From: Cardiobacteriaceae bacterium
GTDB lineage: Bacteria; Pseudomonadota; Gammaproteobacteria; Cardiobacteriales; Cardiobacteriaceae
Assembly: GCA_030529365.1 (NCBI GenBank)
Contig: JAUMXB010000001.1
Span: 276,094 to 340,093 of the forward strand
DNA length: 64,000 nucleotides
Reading direction: 5' to 3'
Positions 43,091 to 53,072 of this stretch are shown here, one piece after another (position 1 is the first letter of the stretch; each line of letters begins with the position of its first letter). The notes under the pieces are model-generated. The model saw only the letters and a list, made by a program, of their open reading frames with translations. It did not search any database and was not told the origin of the DNA. A program made the position numbers and the translations under genes.

Positions 43091-45856
43091 TTATACGTAC
43101 AAACGGGTTTCGCCGCCGCCATCCACGTTTTCCACGCAGCGCGGGCAAAGCTCGGGATGATTGGCATCGCTGCCCACTGCTTCGCTGTAATGCCAGCAGC
43201 GCGTGCATTTTTCGCCCTTGGCTTTGTCAACTTTGATGGCAAGGGCATCGCCCGCCTGCAATGCAACCGCCGAGACGATGAGCGCAAAGCGCAGTTCATT
43301 CCCCAGGCGCGACAGGAGATCGTATTGCGCCTGCGGCAAGGTGAGCTGCACTGCCGCTTCGAGCGAACCGCCAATGATGCCAACATTGCGCGCCTTTTCC
43401 AGTTCGGCATTGACTTGGTTGCGCACCGCAATCAGCGTTTGCCAGAAGATGTCATCGCAATGCTCGTTGACTGCCGGGAATTCGTGGAACGTGGTGAGGA
43501 ATACCGATTCCGCGCGCTCGCCCGGCATATAGCGCCACACTTCTTCCGCCGTGAAGGAGAGAATCGGCGCGAGCCAGCGCACCATGCCTTCGAGGATATG
43601 GTAAATCGCGGTTTGCGCGCTGCGCCGCGCCACGTTGTCGGTGGCGACGGTATATTGGCGATCCTTGATCACATCGAGATAGAAGCCGCCGAGTTCGACC
43701 GAACAGTAATTGAACAAGTCCTGGTAAATGATATGGAACTCATAGTTCTCATAGGCTTTTTTCACTTTTTCCTGCAAGGCGGCGGCCTGCGCCACGGCAT
43801 AGGCATCGAGCGCCAGCAGTTTGTCGGCCGGCACGAGATGCTTGGCGGGATCGAAATCGTGCAGGTTGGCCAGGAGGAAGCGGCAAGTGTTGCGGATACG
43901 GCGATAGGCGTCGGCGCGCTGCTTGAGGATATTGTCGGAAAGGCTCACTTCGCCGCTGTAATCGGCGGACGCCACCCACAGGCGCAAAATATCCGCGCCC
44001 AGGCTGTTGATGACTTTCTGCGGCTCGACGACGTTGCCGAGCGATTTGCTCATCTTGCGCCCTTCCTCATCGACGGTGAAGCCGTGGGTCAAAAGCCCGC
44101 GATAGGGCGCGCGCCCGTCAATCGCCGCGCCGGTCAGGAGCGAGGAATGGAACCAGCCGCGATGCTGGTCGGAACCTTCCAGATAGAGATCAGCGGGATA
44201 GCTCACGTCGTCGCGGTCGCGCAGCACGCTGTAATGGGTGATGCCGGAATCGAACCACACGTCGAGCACGTCGTTCAGCTTGTCGTAATGCGGCACATCG
44301 GCGGCATCAATCAGCGCTTCCAGCGGCAAATCAAACCAGGCTTCGATGCCGCCCTTTTCGATATGCGCCGCCACCTTTTCCATGATGGCGACAATATCGG
44401 GATGCAATTCGCCCGTTTCCTTGTGCACCACGAAGCAGAGCGGCACGCCCCAGTAACGCTGGCGCGAGATGCACCAGTCGGGGCGGTTGGCAATCATGTT
44501 GGTCAGACGCGGCTGCCCCCACTGCGGGATGAAGCGCACATTTTCAAGGTCGGCAAGCGCTTTGTCGCGCAGACCTTCCTTGTCCATGCTGATGAACCAT
44601 TGCGCGGTGGCGCGGTAGATGGTCGGGGTTTTGTGGCGCCAGCAATGCGGATAGCTGTGGGTAAGTTTGGAAAGATGCACAAGGCGGTCTTTTTCCTTGA
44701 GCCATGCGAGGATGCTTTCTTCGGCCTTGAAGACATGCTCGCCAGCCAGCCCTTCGGCATCGCTTGAGAAAGTGCCGTTGCCAAGCACGATATTGATCAT
44801 GTCGATGCCATAGGCGCGGCACACGTCATAGTCTTCCACGCCGTGCGCGGGCGCGGTGTGCACGCAGCCGGTACCGGCATCGAGGGTCACGTGCTCGCCA
44901 TTGATGAGCAGCACGTCGCGCGCATAGAAGGGATGGCGCAGGGGAATCCGATCCAGCGCCTTGCCTTTGGCCGTGCCCAGCACTTGCCACGGCGCTTCCG
45001 TTTTCCAGCGCGCGCGCAGCGATTCCAGGAGCTCCTGGGCGACTACGAAATAGCGCCCTTCCCCTTCCACCAGCGCGTAATCAAATTCGGGATGCAGGGA
45101 AACGGCAACGTTGGCCGGTAGGGTCCATGGCGTGGTCGTCCAGATGATCACGTCCACCGGCGCGTCTATCTTCGTGCCGAAAGCCTGATTCAGCGCTTGC
45201 AGATCCTGCACCGCAAAGCGCACGTCGATAGAGGCGGAAACCTTGTCGGCATATTCCACTTCCGCTTCGGCAAGCGATGAAGCGCAGTCGAAGCACCAGT
45301 TGATCGGCTTGAAGCCGTTGACCACGTGCCCGCGTTTGACGATTTCCGCAAGCCCGCGCACGATGTTGGCCTCGGTATGGGCATTCATGGTGAGATAGGG
45401 CTTGTCCCAAAAGCCGAATACGCCAAGGCGGATGAAATCTGCCTTCTGCAATTCGATTTGCGAGGCGGCATATTCGCGGCAGGCGGCACGGAAAGCATTG
45501 GCATCCACTTTCACGCCAGGCTTGTCGATTTGCCCTTCCACTTTCTGCTCGATGGGCAGGCCGTGGCAATCCCAGCCCGGCACGTAGGGGCTGTCAAAAC
45601 CGAGCTGATGGCGCGATTTGGTGATGATGTCTTTCAGAATCTTGTTCAGGGCATGGCCGACGTGAATGACGCCGTTGGCATAGGGCGGGCCATCGTGCAG
45701 CAGGAAGCGCGGCTTGCCAGCGAAGGCTGCGCGCTGCTTGTCGTAAATCTTGTTGTCCTGCCAGAAGGCGAGCATGTCCGGCTCGCGCTGCGGCAAGTTG
45801 CCGCGCATGGGGAAATCGGTAACGGGCAGGTTCAGGGTATGTTTGTAGTCAGCCAT
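43091..45856 (-). CDS. ileS: IleS, isoleucyl-tRNA synthetase
   Basis: IleS charges tRNA-Ile and edits mischarged valine. The 921-residue class I enzyme has the HIGH motif as HVGH in [15 protein letters not shown], a CP1 editing domain in its middle ([14 protein letters not shown]), the KMSKSLGN loop, an anticodon-binding domain, and a C-terminal zinc finger with Cys pairs CTRC and CPRC. It lies between ribF and lspA with short spacers. Confidence 0.98.
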   Translation of the reverse strand: MADYKHTLNLPVTDFPMRGNLPQREPDMLAFWQDNKIYDKQRAAFAGKPRFLLHDGPPYANGVIHVGHALNKILKDIITKSRHQLGFDSPYVPGWDCHGLPIEQKVEGQIDKPGVKVDANAFRAACREYAASQIELQKADFIRLGVFGFWDKPYLTMNAHTEANIVRGLAEIVKRGHVVNGFKPINWCFDCASSLAEAEVEYADKVSASIDVRFAVQDLQALNQAFGTKIDAPVDVIIWTTTPWTLPANVAVSLHPEFDYALVEGEGRYFVVAQELLESLRARWKTEAPWQVLGTAKGKALDRIPLRHPFYARDVLLINGEHVTLDAGTGCVHTAPAHGVEDYDVCRAYGIDMINIVLGNGTFSSDAEGLAGEHVFKAEESILAWLKEKDRLVHLSKLTHSYPHCWRHKTPTIYRATAQWFISMDKEGLRDKALADLENVRFIPQWGQPRLTNMIANRPDWCISRQRYWGVPLCFVVHKETGELHPDIVAIMEKVAAHIEKGGIEAWFDLPLEALIDAADVPHYDKLNDVLDVWFDSGITHYSVLRDRDDVSYPADLYLEGSDQHRGWFHSSLLTGAAIDGRAPYRGLLTHGFTVDEEGRKMSKSLGNVVEPQKVINSLGADILRLWVASADYSGEVSLSDNILKQRADAYRRIRNTCRFLLANLHDFDPAKHLVPADKLLALDAYAVAQAAALQEKVKKAYENYEFHIIYQDLFNYCSVELGGFYLDVIKDRQYTVATDNVARRSAQTAIYHILEGMVRWLAPILSFTAEEVWRYMPGERAESVFLTTFHEFPAVNEHCDDIFWQTLIAVRNQVNAELEKARNVGIIGGSLEAAVQLTLPQAQYDLLSRLGNELRFALIVSAVALQAGDALAIKVDKAKGEKCTRCWHYSEAVGSDANHPELCPRCVENVDGGGETRLYV

Positions 45857-45877
45857 GATGAATCCATTGTTGAATAA

Positions 45878-46819
45878 TCAAGACGCGGCCTGCGCGGCCA
45901 TGAGGCGCCGCGCCTGGGCAATGTCTTCCTCTATCTGTTGCCGCAAGGCTCCGGCATCGGCGAAGGTTCTGATGTCGCGGAGATAGGCGCTTACGGAAAC
46001 CTGCACGAACTGGTCGTACAACACCGGGGCGGCATCCAGCACATGCACTTCCAGACGCCGGCGCGCCACGCCGAAAGTCGGCGCCGCGCCGATATTGGCC
46101 ACGCCCCAGTGCACCGCCGCCCCTGCGGACAAGGCGGCTATTTTTACCACATAGACCCCATCCGGTAAACACCAGTGCCCGGGCAGATGGATATTGGCCG
46201 TGGGGCGCGCAAGATGCGATCCACCGCGACCGTAACCACGCCGCACGCGACCGGTGAGCGTCAGGGGATGGCCAAGCAGCATTTCCGCGCGCGCGAGGTC
46301 GTGTTCGTCCAGCGCCTTGCGGATGAGCGAGCTGGAAATGCGCTCGTCCTCGCCGCTGCACACGCTGGAAATGGCATCCACGGTAAAACCGTAGCGCGGC
46401 GCCTGTTCGGCCAGCCACTCGAAATTGCCGGCGCCACGGTAACCAAAGCGAAAATCATCTCCAACCAGCAGATATTTGATCGGAAAACGCGCCAGATACT
46501 CGCGCAGAAAGGCTTCCGGCGAGAGCTCGCGCACGCGCCGGGTGAAAGAAAGCAATATCCAGTGATCCAGGCCGAAATGCCGAAGCCAACAGGCGCGATC
46601 GCGCAAGGTGCTGAGCAGCGCGGGCGGCCTGCCCTGCACGATGCTGCGCGGATGGGGAAAGAAACTCATCAGGGCGCTGTCGCAACCGTGCGCCGCGCCA
46701 TATTCGCGCAACACGGCCAGCAAGCGCTGGTGCCCGCGATGCACGCCATCGAAATTGCCGATGGTCAAGGCCAGGGGACGATCGATATTGAGCCGGCGTT
46801 GCCAGCGGTGAATGTGCAT
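45878..46819 (-). CDS. ribF: RibF, bifunctional riboflavin kinase/FAD synthetase
   Basis: RibF turns riboflavin into FMN and then FAD. The 313-residue protein has the N-terminal adenylyltransferase domain (TIGNFDGVHRGHQRLL, ISSSLIRKALDEHDLARAEMLLG) and the C-terminal flavokinase domain (RVRRGYGRGGSHLARPTANIHLP, YVVKIAAL). The ATG at 46819 was preferred to a TTG four codons upstream, which lacks a ribosome site. It is the first gene of ribF-ileS-lspA-ansA, with S-element copy 18 upstream. Confidence 0.96.
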   Translation of the reverse strand: MHIHRWQRRLNIDRPLALTIGNFDGVHRGHQRLLAVLREYGAAHGCDSALMSFFPHPRSIVQGRPPALLSTLRDRACWLRHFGLDHWILLSFTRRVRELSPEAFLREYLARFPIKYLLVGDDFRFGYRGAGNFEWLAEQAPRYGFTVDAISSVCSGEDERISSSLIRKALDEHDLARAEMLLGHPLTLTGRVRRGYGRGGSHLARPTANIHLPGHWCLPDGVYVVKIAALSAGAAVHWGVANIGAAPTFGVARRRLEVHVLDAAPVLYDQFVQVSVSAYLRDIRTFADAGALRQQIEEDIAQARRLMAAQAAS

Positions 46820-46901
46820 GAATGCGCTCAAAAAGGCGCATTATAGCGGCTTCGCGCCAAAAGCGCAGGAGAAGCCGCGCGGGTTTCTTATGTAGCAATA
46901 A

Positions 46902-46987
46902 TGAGAAAATTTCTCACCAACAAGCGCTTATCGCGAGAAATTTTCTCACGATAAGCGCTTCATAATGGTAAAAAATCACTATTTTTA
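46902..46987. repeat. S-element copy 18 (two cores; best representative)
   Basis: Modules follow in the canonical order: GAGAAAATTTCTC, core 46922-46929, GAGAAATTTTCTC, core 46953-46960 (31 bp apart), then GGTAAAAAATCACTATTTTT. The last module lies seven bases from the stop of the PTS gene. The copy lies between that gene (3') and ribF (5'). Confidence 0.93.
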
Positions 46988-46993
46988 CTGATT

Positions 46994-48508
46994 TTATGAT
47001 TCTTTGCCAAGCAAGGTATTGACTTCGTTTTTGTAAATCACTGCTTTGCCGCCAAAGATGGCCTGCACGCCGCCCGCCACCTGCAAGACATCCACCGCGC
47101 CGAGGCGTTTCAGCGCGGCCTTGTCCACTTGCGCGGGTTGGCGCACGCCGACGCGCAGCCGCGTGGCGCAGGCATCCACATCCACGATATTGTCCGCACC
47201 GCCCAGCGCCGTGATGATTTGCGCGGCGACGCTGTCCTGACCATTCGCGCCAACGGGAGCAGCCACGGCAAACTCGTCGGCGCTCTCCTCAACCCGCCCC
47301 GGCGTGGGAATGTTGAAACGGGCGATGAGGAAGCGGAAAGTGAAGAAATACAGGAAGAACCAGCCTATCCCCACGGGAATCACATACATCCAGTGCGTTC
47401 GCGCCTGCCCTTGCAGAATGCCGAACAGGAAGAAATCGATCACGCCGCCGGAGAACGTGTTGCCGATGCGAATATCCAGCAAATCCGCCACGAAGAAGGA
47501 AACGCCGTCGAAAAACGCGTGAATGGCATAAAGGAAGGGCGCGACGAACAGGAACATGAATTCCAGCGGCTCGGTGATGCCGGTGATGATGGAGGTGAGC
47601 GCCGCGCCGAGGAAAAGCCCCTTGTACTTGCCACGCCGCTCTTTGGGAATGGCGAGATACATGGCAAGCGCCGCGCCGGGCAGGCCAAAAATCATGGTAT
47701 CGAAACGTCCGGCGAAATAACGCGTTCCTTCGGTGAAAAGGCCGACATGCGCGGGATCAGCCAGCTGCGCAAAGAAAATCTTCTGCGCGCCGACCACTTG
47801 CGCGCCCGCCACTTGCTCGACGCCGCCCAGCTCGGTGTACCAGAAAATCGGATAAATCATGTGATGCAGCCCCACCGCACCCGACAGGCGCATCAGGAAG
47901 CCGTAGAAGAAAGTGCCGACCGGGCCGGTGCCGGCAATGGATTTCCCGGCATCCACCAGCCACTGCTGCACCGGCGGCCAAATCAGGAAAAACACCACGC
48001 CCAGCGCAATACCGGCAAAGGAAGTCACAATCGGCACGAAACGCGACCCGCCAAAAAAGCCCAGCACTTGCGGAAGATGGATGTTGTGGTAACGGTTGTG
48101 CAGCCAGACTGCGACCGAACCCATGGCCAGTGCGCCAATGGCGCCGGTGTCAATCGCCACCACTTCCTGCCCTTCGGGCGTATAAATGGCAAGCAGCGCG
48201 ACAATCGTCGCATTCATCACCAGATAGCCGGTCACGCCGCCGAGCGCCGCCGTGCCCTTGTCCTGCCGGGCCAGACCAATGCAAAGGCCCACAGTGAGCA
48301 GCAAAAACAGGTTGGCAAATACTGCCGCCCCTGCCGCGCTCATCACCTGGAAAATGCTCTGCAACACCGGCTGATCGAGCACGGGATACGCCGCCACCGT
48401 ATTGGGATTGCTGAGCGCGCCGCCAATGCCGAGCAGCAAACCCGCCGCCGGCAAAATAGCAATCGGCAACATGAACGACTTGCCTATCTTCTGCAACAAC
48501 TGAAACAT
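46994..48508 (-). CDS. PTS permease EIICB, glucose/N-acetylglucosamine family
   Basis: The 504-residue protein imports and phosphorylates a sugar. The EIIC membrane domain covers about 1-400, with KSFMLPIAILPAAGLLLGIGGAL, TRYFAGRFDTMIFGLPGAALAMY and the sugar-site motif LTSIITGITEPLEFMFLFVAPFLY. The EIIB domain follows (about 425-504) with the phosphocysteine in VDVDACATRLRV and GVQAIFGGKAVIYKNEV. No EIIA domain is attached, so a separate EIIA-Glc is needed. The substrate could be glucose, GlcNAc or maltose; the RFDTMIFGL text is closest to glucose-type proteins as I remember them. It looks monocistronic. Confidence 0.85.
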   Translation of the reverse strand: MFQLLQKIGKSFMLPIAILPAAGLLLGIGGALSNPNTVAAYPVLDQPVLQSIFQVMSAAGAAVFANLFLLLTVGLCIGLARQDKGTAALGGVTGYLVMNATIVALLAIYTPEGQEVVAIDTGAIGALAMGSVAVWLHNRYHNIHLPQVLGFFGGSRFVPIVTSFAGIALGVVFFLIWPPVQQWLVDAGKSIAGTGPVGTFFYGFLMRLSGAVGLHHMIYPIFWYTELGGVEQVAGAQVVGAQKIFFAQLADPAHVGLFTEGTRYFAGRFDTMIFGLPGAALAMYLAIPKERRGKYKGLFLGAALTSIITGITEPLEFMFLFVAPFLYAIHAFFDGVSFFVADLLDIRIGNTFSGGVIDFFLFGILQGQARTHWMYVIPVGIGWFFLYFFTFRFLIARFNIPTPGRVEESADEFAVAAPVGANGQDSVAAQIITALGGADNIVDVDACATRLRVGVRQPAQVDKAALKRLGAVDVLQVAGGVQAIFGGKAVIYKNEVNTLLGKES

Positions 48509-48660
48509 CGTTCCTCCTCATTCAGGAAAAGAAAAAATAGCCTGAACAGCAACATACGCGAAAGCTGCAAGGCTTGCAACATACCCGCAGCCTGCAATAT
48601 TTTTTGCCGCGATTGCCCGGCATGTCCATGCTGCCATGCAGACGCATGACGTGATGCGCT

Positions 48661-49671
48661 TCACGCTTCCGGCGGCGCGAGCCCCAGGTGACGCCATGCG
48701 TTGGCGGTGGCAACGCGCCCCTGTTTGGTGCGCTGGATAAAGCCGCATTGCAGGAGATAGGGCTCGACCACGGTTTCCAGCGTGCCGCTTTCCTCGCCGA
48801 TGCTCGCCGCGAGCGTTTCAATGCCGACCGGGCCGCCGCCGAAGGTGCGCACGATTTGCTCCAGCAGGCGGCGGTCGAGCGCGTCAAAACCCAAATGGTC
48901 GATGCCGAGCATGACGAGCGCTTCGTCCGCCATTTGCCGGCTGATGACGCCCTGCCCCTTCACCTGCGCATAATCGCGCACGCGGCGCAAGAGGCGGTTG
49001 GCAATGCGCGGCGTGCCGCGCGCGCGTTTGCCGATTTCGAGCGCGCCCGCCGGATCCATGTCCACTTTCAGGAGACGCGCGGCGCGCGTGACAATTTCGG
49101 AAAGTTCTTCGGAATCATAAAACTGCAAATGATGGGTGATACCGAAGCGGTCGCGCAGCGGCGCGCTCAACAAGCTCGAGCGCGTGGTCGCGCCCACCAG
49201 GGTAAACGGCGGCAAATCCATCTGGATGGAGCGCGCGCCCGGCCCTTCGCCGAGCATGATGTCGAGCTTGAAATCTTCCATCGCCGGATAGAGGATTTCT
49301 TCCACCGCCGGAGAAAGGCGATGAATTTCATCAATAAATAGGACGTCGTTTTCCTGGAGATTGGTGAGAATCGCGGCAAGATTGGCGGCCTTGTCGAGAA
49401 TCGGCCCCGAGGTTTGCTGCAAACTCACGCCCAGTTCGGCGGCGATGATGGCGGCGAGCGTGGTCTTGCCCAAGCCGGGCGGACCGAAAAGAAGCACGTG
49501 ATCCAGCGCTTCGCGCCGTTTCAGGGCGGCGGCAATGGAGATGGCGAGCTGGGTTTTCAGGTCTTTCTGGCCGATATATTCGGCAAAGCGCTTGGGGCGC
49601 ACGGCGCGGTCGGCGCTTTGTTCATCGGCGCCAAAACTCGCGCCGCTCGTCCAACGGTCGGATTCAATCAT
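48661..49671 (-). CDS. ruvB: RuvB, Holliday-junction branch-migration motor
   Basis: RuvB is the hexameric AAA+ ATPase that pulls DNA through the RuvA-bound junction. The 336-residue protein has Walker [10 protein letters not shown], Walker [10 protein letters not shown], sensor GATTRSSLL and the C-terminal winged helix (RTKQGRVAT). Its start overlaps the ruvA stop by four bases. It is the last gene of the yebC-ruvC/ruvA-ruvB block. Confidence 0.98.
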   Translation of the reverse strand: MIESDRWTSGASFGADEQSADRAVRPKRFAEYIGQKDLKTQLAISIAAALKRREALDHVLLFGPPGLGKTTLAAIIAAELGVSLQQTSGPILDKAANLAAILTNLQENDVLFIDEIHRLSPAVEEILYPAMEDFKLDIMLGEGPGARSIQMDLPPFTLVGATTRSSLLSAPLRDRFGITHHLQFYDSEELSEIVTRAARLLKVDMDPAGALEIGKRARGTPRIANRLLRRVRDYAQVKGQGVISRQMADEALVMLGIDHLGFDALDRRLLEQIVRTFGGGPVGIETLAASIGEESGTLETVVEPYLLQCGFIQRTKQGRVATANAWRHLGLAPPEA

Positions 49672-50273
49672 CGCATGCCCTCGAAGTAATGCTGAAGCGC
49701 GGCGCGAATGAGCGCTTCGGCGTCATCGGCGTCGCCCTGATAGGTTTTCAGCACTTTTTCCATCACTTTCTGCGCTTCCGCCGGTTTGCAGCCGAGATTG
49801 ACGAGCGCCGCTTCCGCTTCGCCCATTGCCTGGCTCGCTGCTTTCGGCGCTTCCGGCGCATCGAAGCGGAAGGATTTGCCGAGACGGTCGCCCAAATCCA
49901 CGAGCAGACGTTCTGCCGTTTTCTTGCCGATGCCCGGCACTTTCACGAGCGCGGCAACATTCTGCTCGTGCACCACGCGCACGAAATCGTTGACCGAAAG
50001 CCCGGAGAGGATCATCAGCGCCATTTTCGGCCCGACGCCGCTCACCTTGGTCAATTCGCGAAAGAGCGTGCGCTGCTCGTAATCGGCAAAGCCGTAGAGA
50101 TACTGGCCATCCTCGCGCTGCGCGTGGTGGATGAAGAGCGCGGCCTTTTCGCCGCGATGCAGGGCTTCACCAACCGGCAGCGGCACGCTGATGTCGTAGC
50201 CGACGCCGCCCGCATCGAGAATCACCTGCCCGATGCTCTTGTGAATGATATTGCCCTGTAGCCAGCCGATCAT
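49668..50273 (-). CDS. ruvA: RuvA, Holliday-junction recognition protein
   Basis: RuvA tetramers hold the four-way junction open and load RuvB. The 201-residue protein has the N-terminal OB domain ([13 protein letters not shown]), two helix-hairpin-helix motifs around [18 protein letters not shown] and [19 protein letters not shown], and the C-terminal domain that contacts RuvB. AGGA precedes the ATG. A 484-base gap with an S-element and other hairpins separates it from ruvC. Confidence 0.98.
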   Translation of the reverse strand: MIGWLQGNIIHKSIGQVILDAGGVGYDISVPLPVGEALHRGEKAALFIHHAQREDGQYLYGFADYEQRTLFRELTKVSGVGPKMALMILSGLSVNDFVRVVHEQNVAALVKVPGIGKKTAERLLVDLGDRLGKSFRFDAPEAPKAASQAMGEAEAALVNLGCKPAEAQKVMEKVLKTYQGDADDAEALIRAALQHYFEGMR

Positions 50274-50285
50274 ACGCCATCCTGT

Positions 50286-50372
50286 GTGGTAAATTTTCTC
50301 ATGAATAAGCGCTTATTGTGAGAAATTTTCTCATAAAGAGCGCTTGTTAGTGGTAAAAAATAATTATTTTTT
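50286..50372. repeat. S-element copy 19 (two cores, one degenerate)
   Basis: Cores are AAGCGCTT at 50307-50314 and GAGCGCTT at 50338-50345, exactly 31 bp apart, with GAGAAATTTTCTC between. The left module is GGTAAATTTTCTCA and the right one GGTAAAAAATAATTATTTTT. The copy lies directly upstream of ruvA. Confidence 0.9.
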
Positions 50373-50545
50373 GTAGATTTTATCTCGCTCATGACAAAAC
50401 TCAAAAACATTCGCCCAATCAACCCCTCTCCCTGCGGGACACGAAGCGCTGCGAAGCAGAAAGGAGCAGGGGTGAGGGGGCAAACGAACATCTCGAATCA
50501 GCTTCGACATCTCAAAAAGCGGTTTGTTTACTGCCCTCTCCCCAA

Positions 50546-50573
50546 CCCCTCCCCCACGGGGGGAGGGGCTTTT
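50546..50573. terminator. G/C-rich hairpin with T-run, possible terminator or repeat
   Basis: CCCCTCCCCC pairs perfectly with GGGGGAGGGG around a short loop, followed by CTTTT. On the plus strand it looks like a terminator, yet both neighbours are on the minus strand. It is more likely part of a common C/G-rich intergenic repeat. Confidence 0.5.
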
Positions 50574-50757
50574 ACTCCGCACCTTCCATGAAAGGGAAAG
50601 TTTTGTCATGTACCGAGGATTTTTATAAAAAATACAACCCGGCATCGTTATTTGTTCTCGCTGGGTTACGTTACCACGCCACTAACCCGGCCTACCTATC
50701 GGAACAGCCGTTGCAGGCAACGTCCTGCATCAGATGCATTTCTCTATACGCGCCGGT

Positions 50758-51282
50758 TTATCCTTCCCAGGCATCAACAATACCCGCGCGCTGGCGGCGG
50801 ATCTGCGTTTGCAGGTGGTGGGCGTGGGTGACGGCCACGGCCAGCGCGTCTGCGGCATCGCTCTGGATGCGTCCGCCGCGTCCGAGAAGGATTTTCACCA
50901 TGTGCTGCACCTGCGTTTTCGCAGCGCCCCCCTTGCCGACCACGGCCTGCTTGATGCTTTTTGCCGCGTATTCGTTGACGGGCAATCCGCCCAAGACGGC
51001 GGCGCAGATGGCAACGCCGCGCGCCTGCCCGAGTTTCAGCGCGGAATCCGGGTTTTTGTGCACAAAGATCTGCTCGATGGCAAATTCCTGCGGGCGGTAC
51101 TGGGTGATCAACTGGGCGATGCCCTGATGGATCATCATGAGGCGCACCGGCATGGCTTCTTCGGCAAGGCGGATGCAGCCGGAATCGACGTAGCGCACTT
51201 CGCGGCCGGCGACATCGACGATGCCGTAGCCGGTTACGCGCGAACCGGGATCGATGCCGAGGATGCGGCGGGGCGCGTTCAT
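50758..51282 (-). CDS. ruvC: RuvC, Holliday-junction resolvase
   Basis: RuvC cuts the Holliday junction symmetrically. The 174-residue protein has the RNase H-fold start ILGIDPGSRVTGYGIVD (first catalytic Asp), AIEQIFVHKNPDSALKLGQARG (catalytic Glu) and the C-terminal DAADALAVAVTHAH (two catalytic acidic residues). It lies 14 bases after yebC, the usual gammaproteobacterial order. Confidence 0.97.
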   Translation of the reverse strand: MNAPRRILGIDPGSRVTGYGIVDVAGREVRYVDSGCIRLAEEAMPVRLMMIHQGIAQLITQYRPQEFAIEQIFVHKNPDSALKLGQARGVAICAAVLGGLPVNEYAAKSIKQAVVGKGGAAKTQVQHMVKILLGRGGRIQSDAADALAVAVTHAHHLQTQIRRQRAGIVDAWEG

Positions 51283-51296
51283 GTCAGCAAATCACG

Positions 51297-52031
51297 TCAG
51301 CCTTCAAACTCCGCCGGGAAATCGGCGTTGGTGTAAACGCTTTGCGTGTCGTCGAGTTCTTCGAGGCGCTCGATCAGGCGCATCACCTTGTCGGCATCAT
51401 CCAGCGATACCGGCGAGAGATTCTGCGCGCGCATGGTGACTTCGCTTTCGTCCGGCGTGAATCCGGCGGCAACCAGCGCGTCATAAACAGCGGCATAGTT
51501 TTCCGGAGCGGTCAGCACTTCGGCGCTGCCGTCTTCCATTTCAATATCATCAGCGCCAGCTTCCAGCGCCGCTTCCATCAGCGCGTCCTCATCCTTGACT
51601 TCCTCGAAGAAGAGCACGCCGCGCTCGTCAAACTGAAACGCGACCGAGCCGGAAGTGCCCAAATTGCCGCCCATTTTCGAGAAGGCATGGCGCACTTCGG
51701 AGACGGTGCGGTTGTTGTTGTCGGTCAGGCAATCGACCATGATGGCGACGCCGCCCGGGCCGTAGCCTTCAAAGCGCACTTCTTCCATCTGCACGCCTTC
51801 GAGTTCACCGGCGCCGCGCTTGATGGCCCGTTCCATGGTGTCTTTCGGCATGTTCTCGGCCTGCGCCTTGGAAATGGCCAGGCGCAAACGCGGGTTGGAA
51901 TCCACGTCCGAACCGCCCTGACGCGCAGCCACGGTGAGTTCGCGGATGAGACGGGTGAAGACTTTGCCGCGCTTGGCGTCTTCCTTGGCTTTTTTATGTT
52001 TGATGTTTGCCCATTTACTGTGACCAGCCAT
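51297..52031 (-). CDS. yebC: YebC/PmpR family protein (TACO1-like)
   Basis: YebC-type proteins act as DNA-binding regulators or, in related work, help ribosomes translate difficult sequences. The 244-residue protein begins with the invariant [23 protein letters not shown] and has [37 protein letters not shown], then an acidic C-terminal half. AAGGAA precedes the ATG. It is co-transcribed with ruvC, as in many bacteria, although its link to DNA repair is not established. Confidence 0.96.
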   Translation of the reverse strand: MAGHSKWANIKHKKAKEDAKRGKVFTRLIRELTVAARQGGSDVDSNPRLRLAISKAQAENMPKDTMERAIKRGAGELEGVQMEEVRFEGYGPGGVAIMVDCLTDNNNRTVSEVRHAFSKMGGNLGTSGSVAFQFDERGVLFFEEVKDEDALMEAALEAGADDIEMEDGSAEVLTAPENYAAVYDALVAAGFTPDESEVTMRAQNLSPVSLDDADKVMRLIERLEELDDTQSVYTNADFPAEFEG

Positions 52032-52063
52032 TGTATCTATGTTCCTTTTCTAAAAAACGGTCA

Positions 52064-52148
52064 GAAATAGTGTTTTTTTACCATACTCAAGCGCTTGTTG
52101 CGAAAAATTTTCCCAACAAAAGCGCTTTATTATGAGAATATTTCTCAC
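52064..52148. repeat. S-element copy 20 (two cores, overlaps secF stop)
   Basis: Cores at 52089-52096 and 52120-52127 are 31 bp apart, with a GAAAAATTTTCCC module between. The left end is the inverted AAATAGTGTTTTTTTACC. The right GAGAATATTTCTCA includes the secF stop codon (52145-52147). The copy lies between secF (3') and yebC (5'). Confidence 0.9.
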
Positions 52149-53065
52149 GGCAATTCGTCGATCTGCTGCTTGGCGCGCGGCAGCAGGTCTTCATGCTTGA
52201 CGCCCATGCTGTCCACAATCGCGCTCGCCACAAAGATGGAGGAATAGGTGCCGAATACAATGCCGAAAATCATTGCCGCGGCAAAGCCGAAGAGCGTCGC
52301 GCTGCCAAAGACCAGAAGCGAGACCACGGCGAGCATGGTGGTCAGGCTGGTGACCAACGTGCGCGCCAGCGTCTGGTTGATGGAAATGTCGATGACCTGC
52401 GTCGGCGTCTTGTCGTGCATCTTGCGGAAGTTTTCGCGGATGCGGTCATAGACCACCACGGTATCGTTCACCGAATAACCGAGCACGGCGAGAATCGCGG
52501 CAAGCACGGTGAGATCGAACGTCCATTGCGTGAGCGCAAAAAGCCCTGCGGTCACGATCACGTCGTGCAGCTGCGCGAGCACCGCACCGAAGGCGAATTT
52601 CCACTCGAAGCGGATGCCGAGATAGATCACCATGCCAATGGAAGCGAGAATCAGGGCGGTCAAGCCCTTTTCGATGAGTTCTTCCTTGTACTGCCCACCG
52701 ATTTTCGACTGGCTCAGCAGCTTCACACCCGCATCCTTGGCCTGCAAGGAGCTGACCAGCTCCTGCATCATCACATCGGTACTCACGCCCTCCTTTTCGG
52801 CAAAACGGATTTGCACTTCCTGCGAGGAGCCATATTGGATGACGCTCGCTTCGGGATACACGCGTTCGACTTCCGCGCGGATCGAAGCGAGGTCGGCAGC
52901 CTGCGGATACTCGAGTTCGATGGTGGCGCCGCCGGTAAATTCCAGGCCGAAGTTGAAGCCGCGCACAAAGATAAGCACCAGGCAGGCCACGGTCAGCGCC
53001 AGGGAAAACCACATGCCCTGGCGGCGGTATTTCATGAAGGGAATGAAGGGAAGTTTGATCTGCAT
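52145..53065 (-). CDS. secF: SecF, protein-export membrane protein
   Basis: SecF, with SecD, uses the proton gradient to complete protein export through SecYEG. The 306-residue protein has six membrane helices, a periplasmic loop after the first, and the RND-type motifs FNFGLEFTGGATIELEYP, VLGYSVNDTVVVYDRIREN and NQTLARTLVTSLTTMLAV. GAGG precedes the ATG. It follows secD by seven bases. Its stop codon lies inside S-element copy 20. Confidence 0.97.
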   Translation of the reverse strand: MQIKLPFIPFMKYRRQGMWFSLALTVACLVLIFVRGFNFGLEFTGGATIELEYPQAADLASIRAEVERVYPEASVIQYGSSQEVQIRFAEKEGVSTDVMMQELVSSLQAKDAGVKLLSQSKIGGQYKEELIEKGLTALILASIGMVIYLGIRFEWKFAFGAVLAQLHDVIVTAGLFALTQWTFDLTVLAAILAVLGYSVNDTVVVYDRIRENFRKMHDKTPTQVIDISINQTLARTLVTSLTTMLAVVSLLVFGSATLFGFAAAMIFGIVFGTYSSIFVASAIVDSMGVKHEDLLPRAKQQIDELP

Positions 53066-53072
53066 GGCAGCC

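Larger units (their letters stand above)
50274..50757. other. Repeat-rich non-coding gap between ruvC and ruvA
   Basis: The gap holds S-element copy 19, a C/G-rich inverted repeat (CCCCTCTCCCTG at 50423-50434 with CAGGGGTGAGGGG at 50467-50479), a perfect G/C hairpin at 50546, and a GGGTTA...TAACCC hairpin at 50661-50695. A 179-codon frame reaching in from 50588 is antisense to ruvC and was rejected. No gene is supported. Confidence 0.6.

Noticed and set aside
50588..51127. 179-codon plus-strand frame
   Set aside because: Antisense to ruvC, which has all catalytic motifs; no ribosome site.
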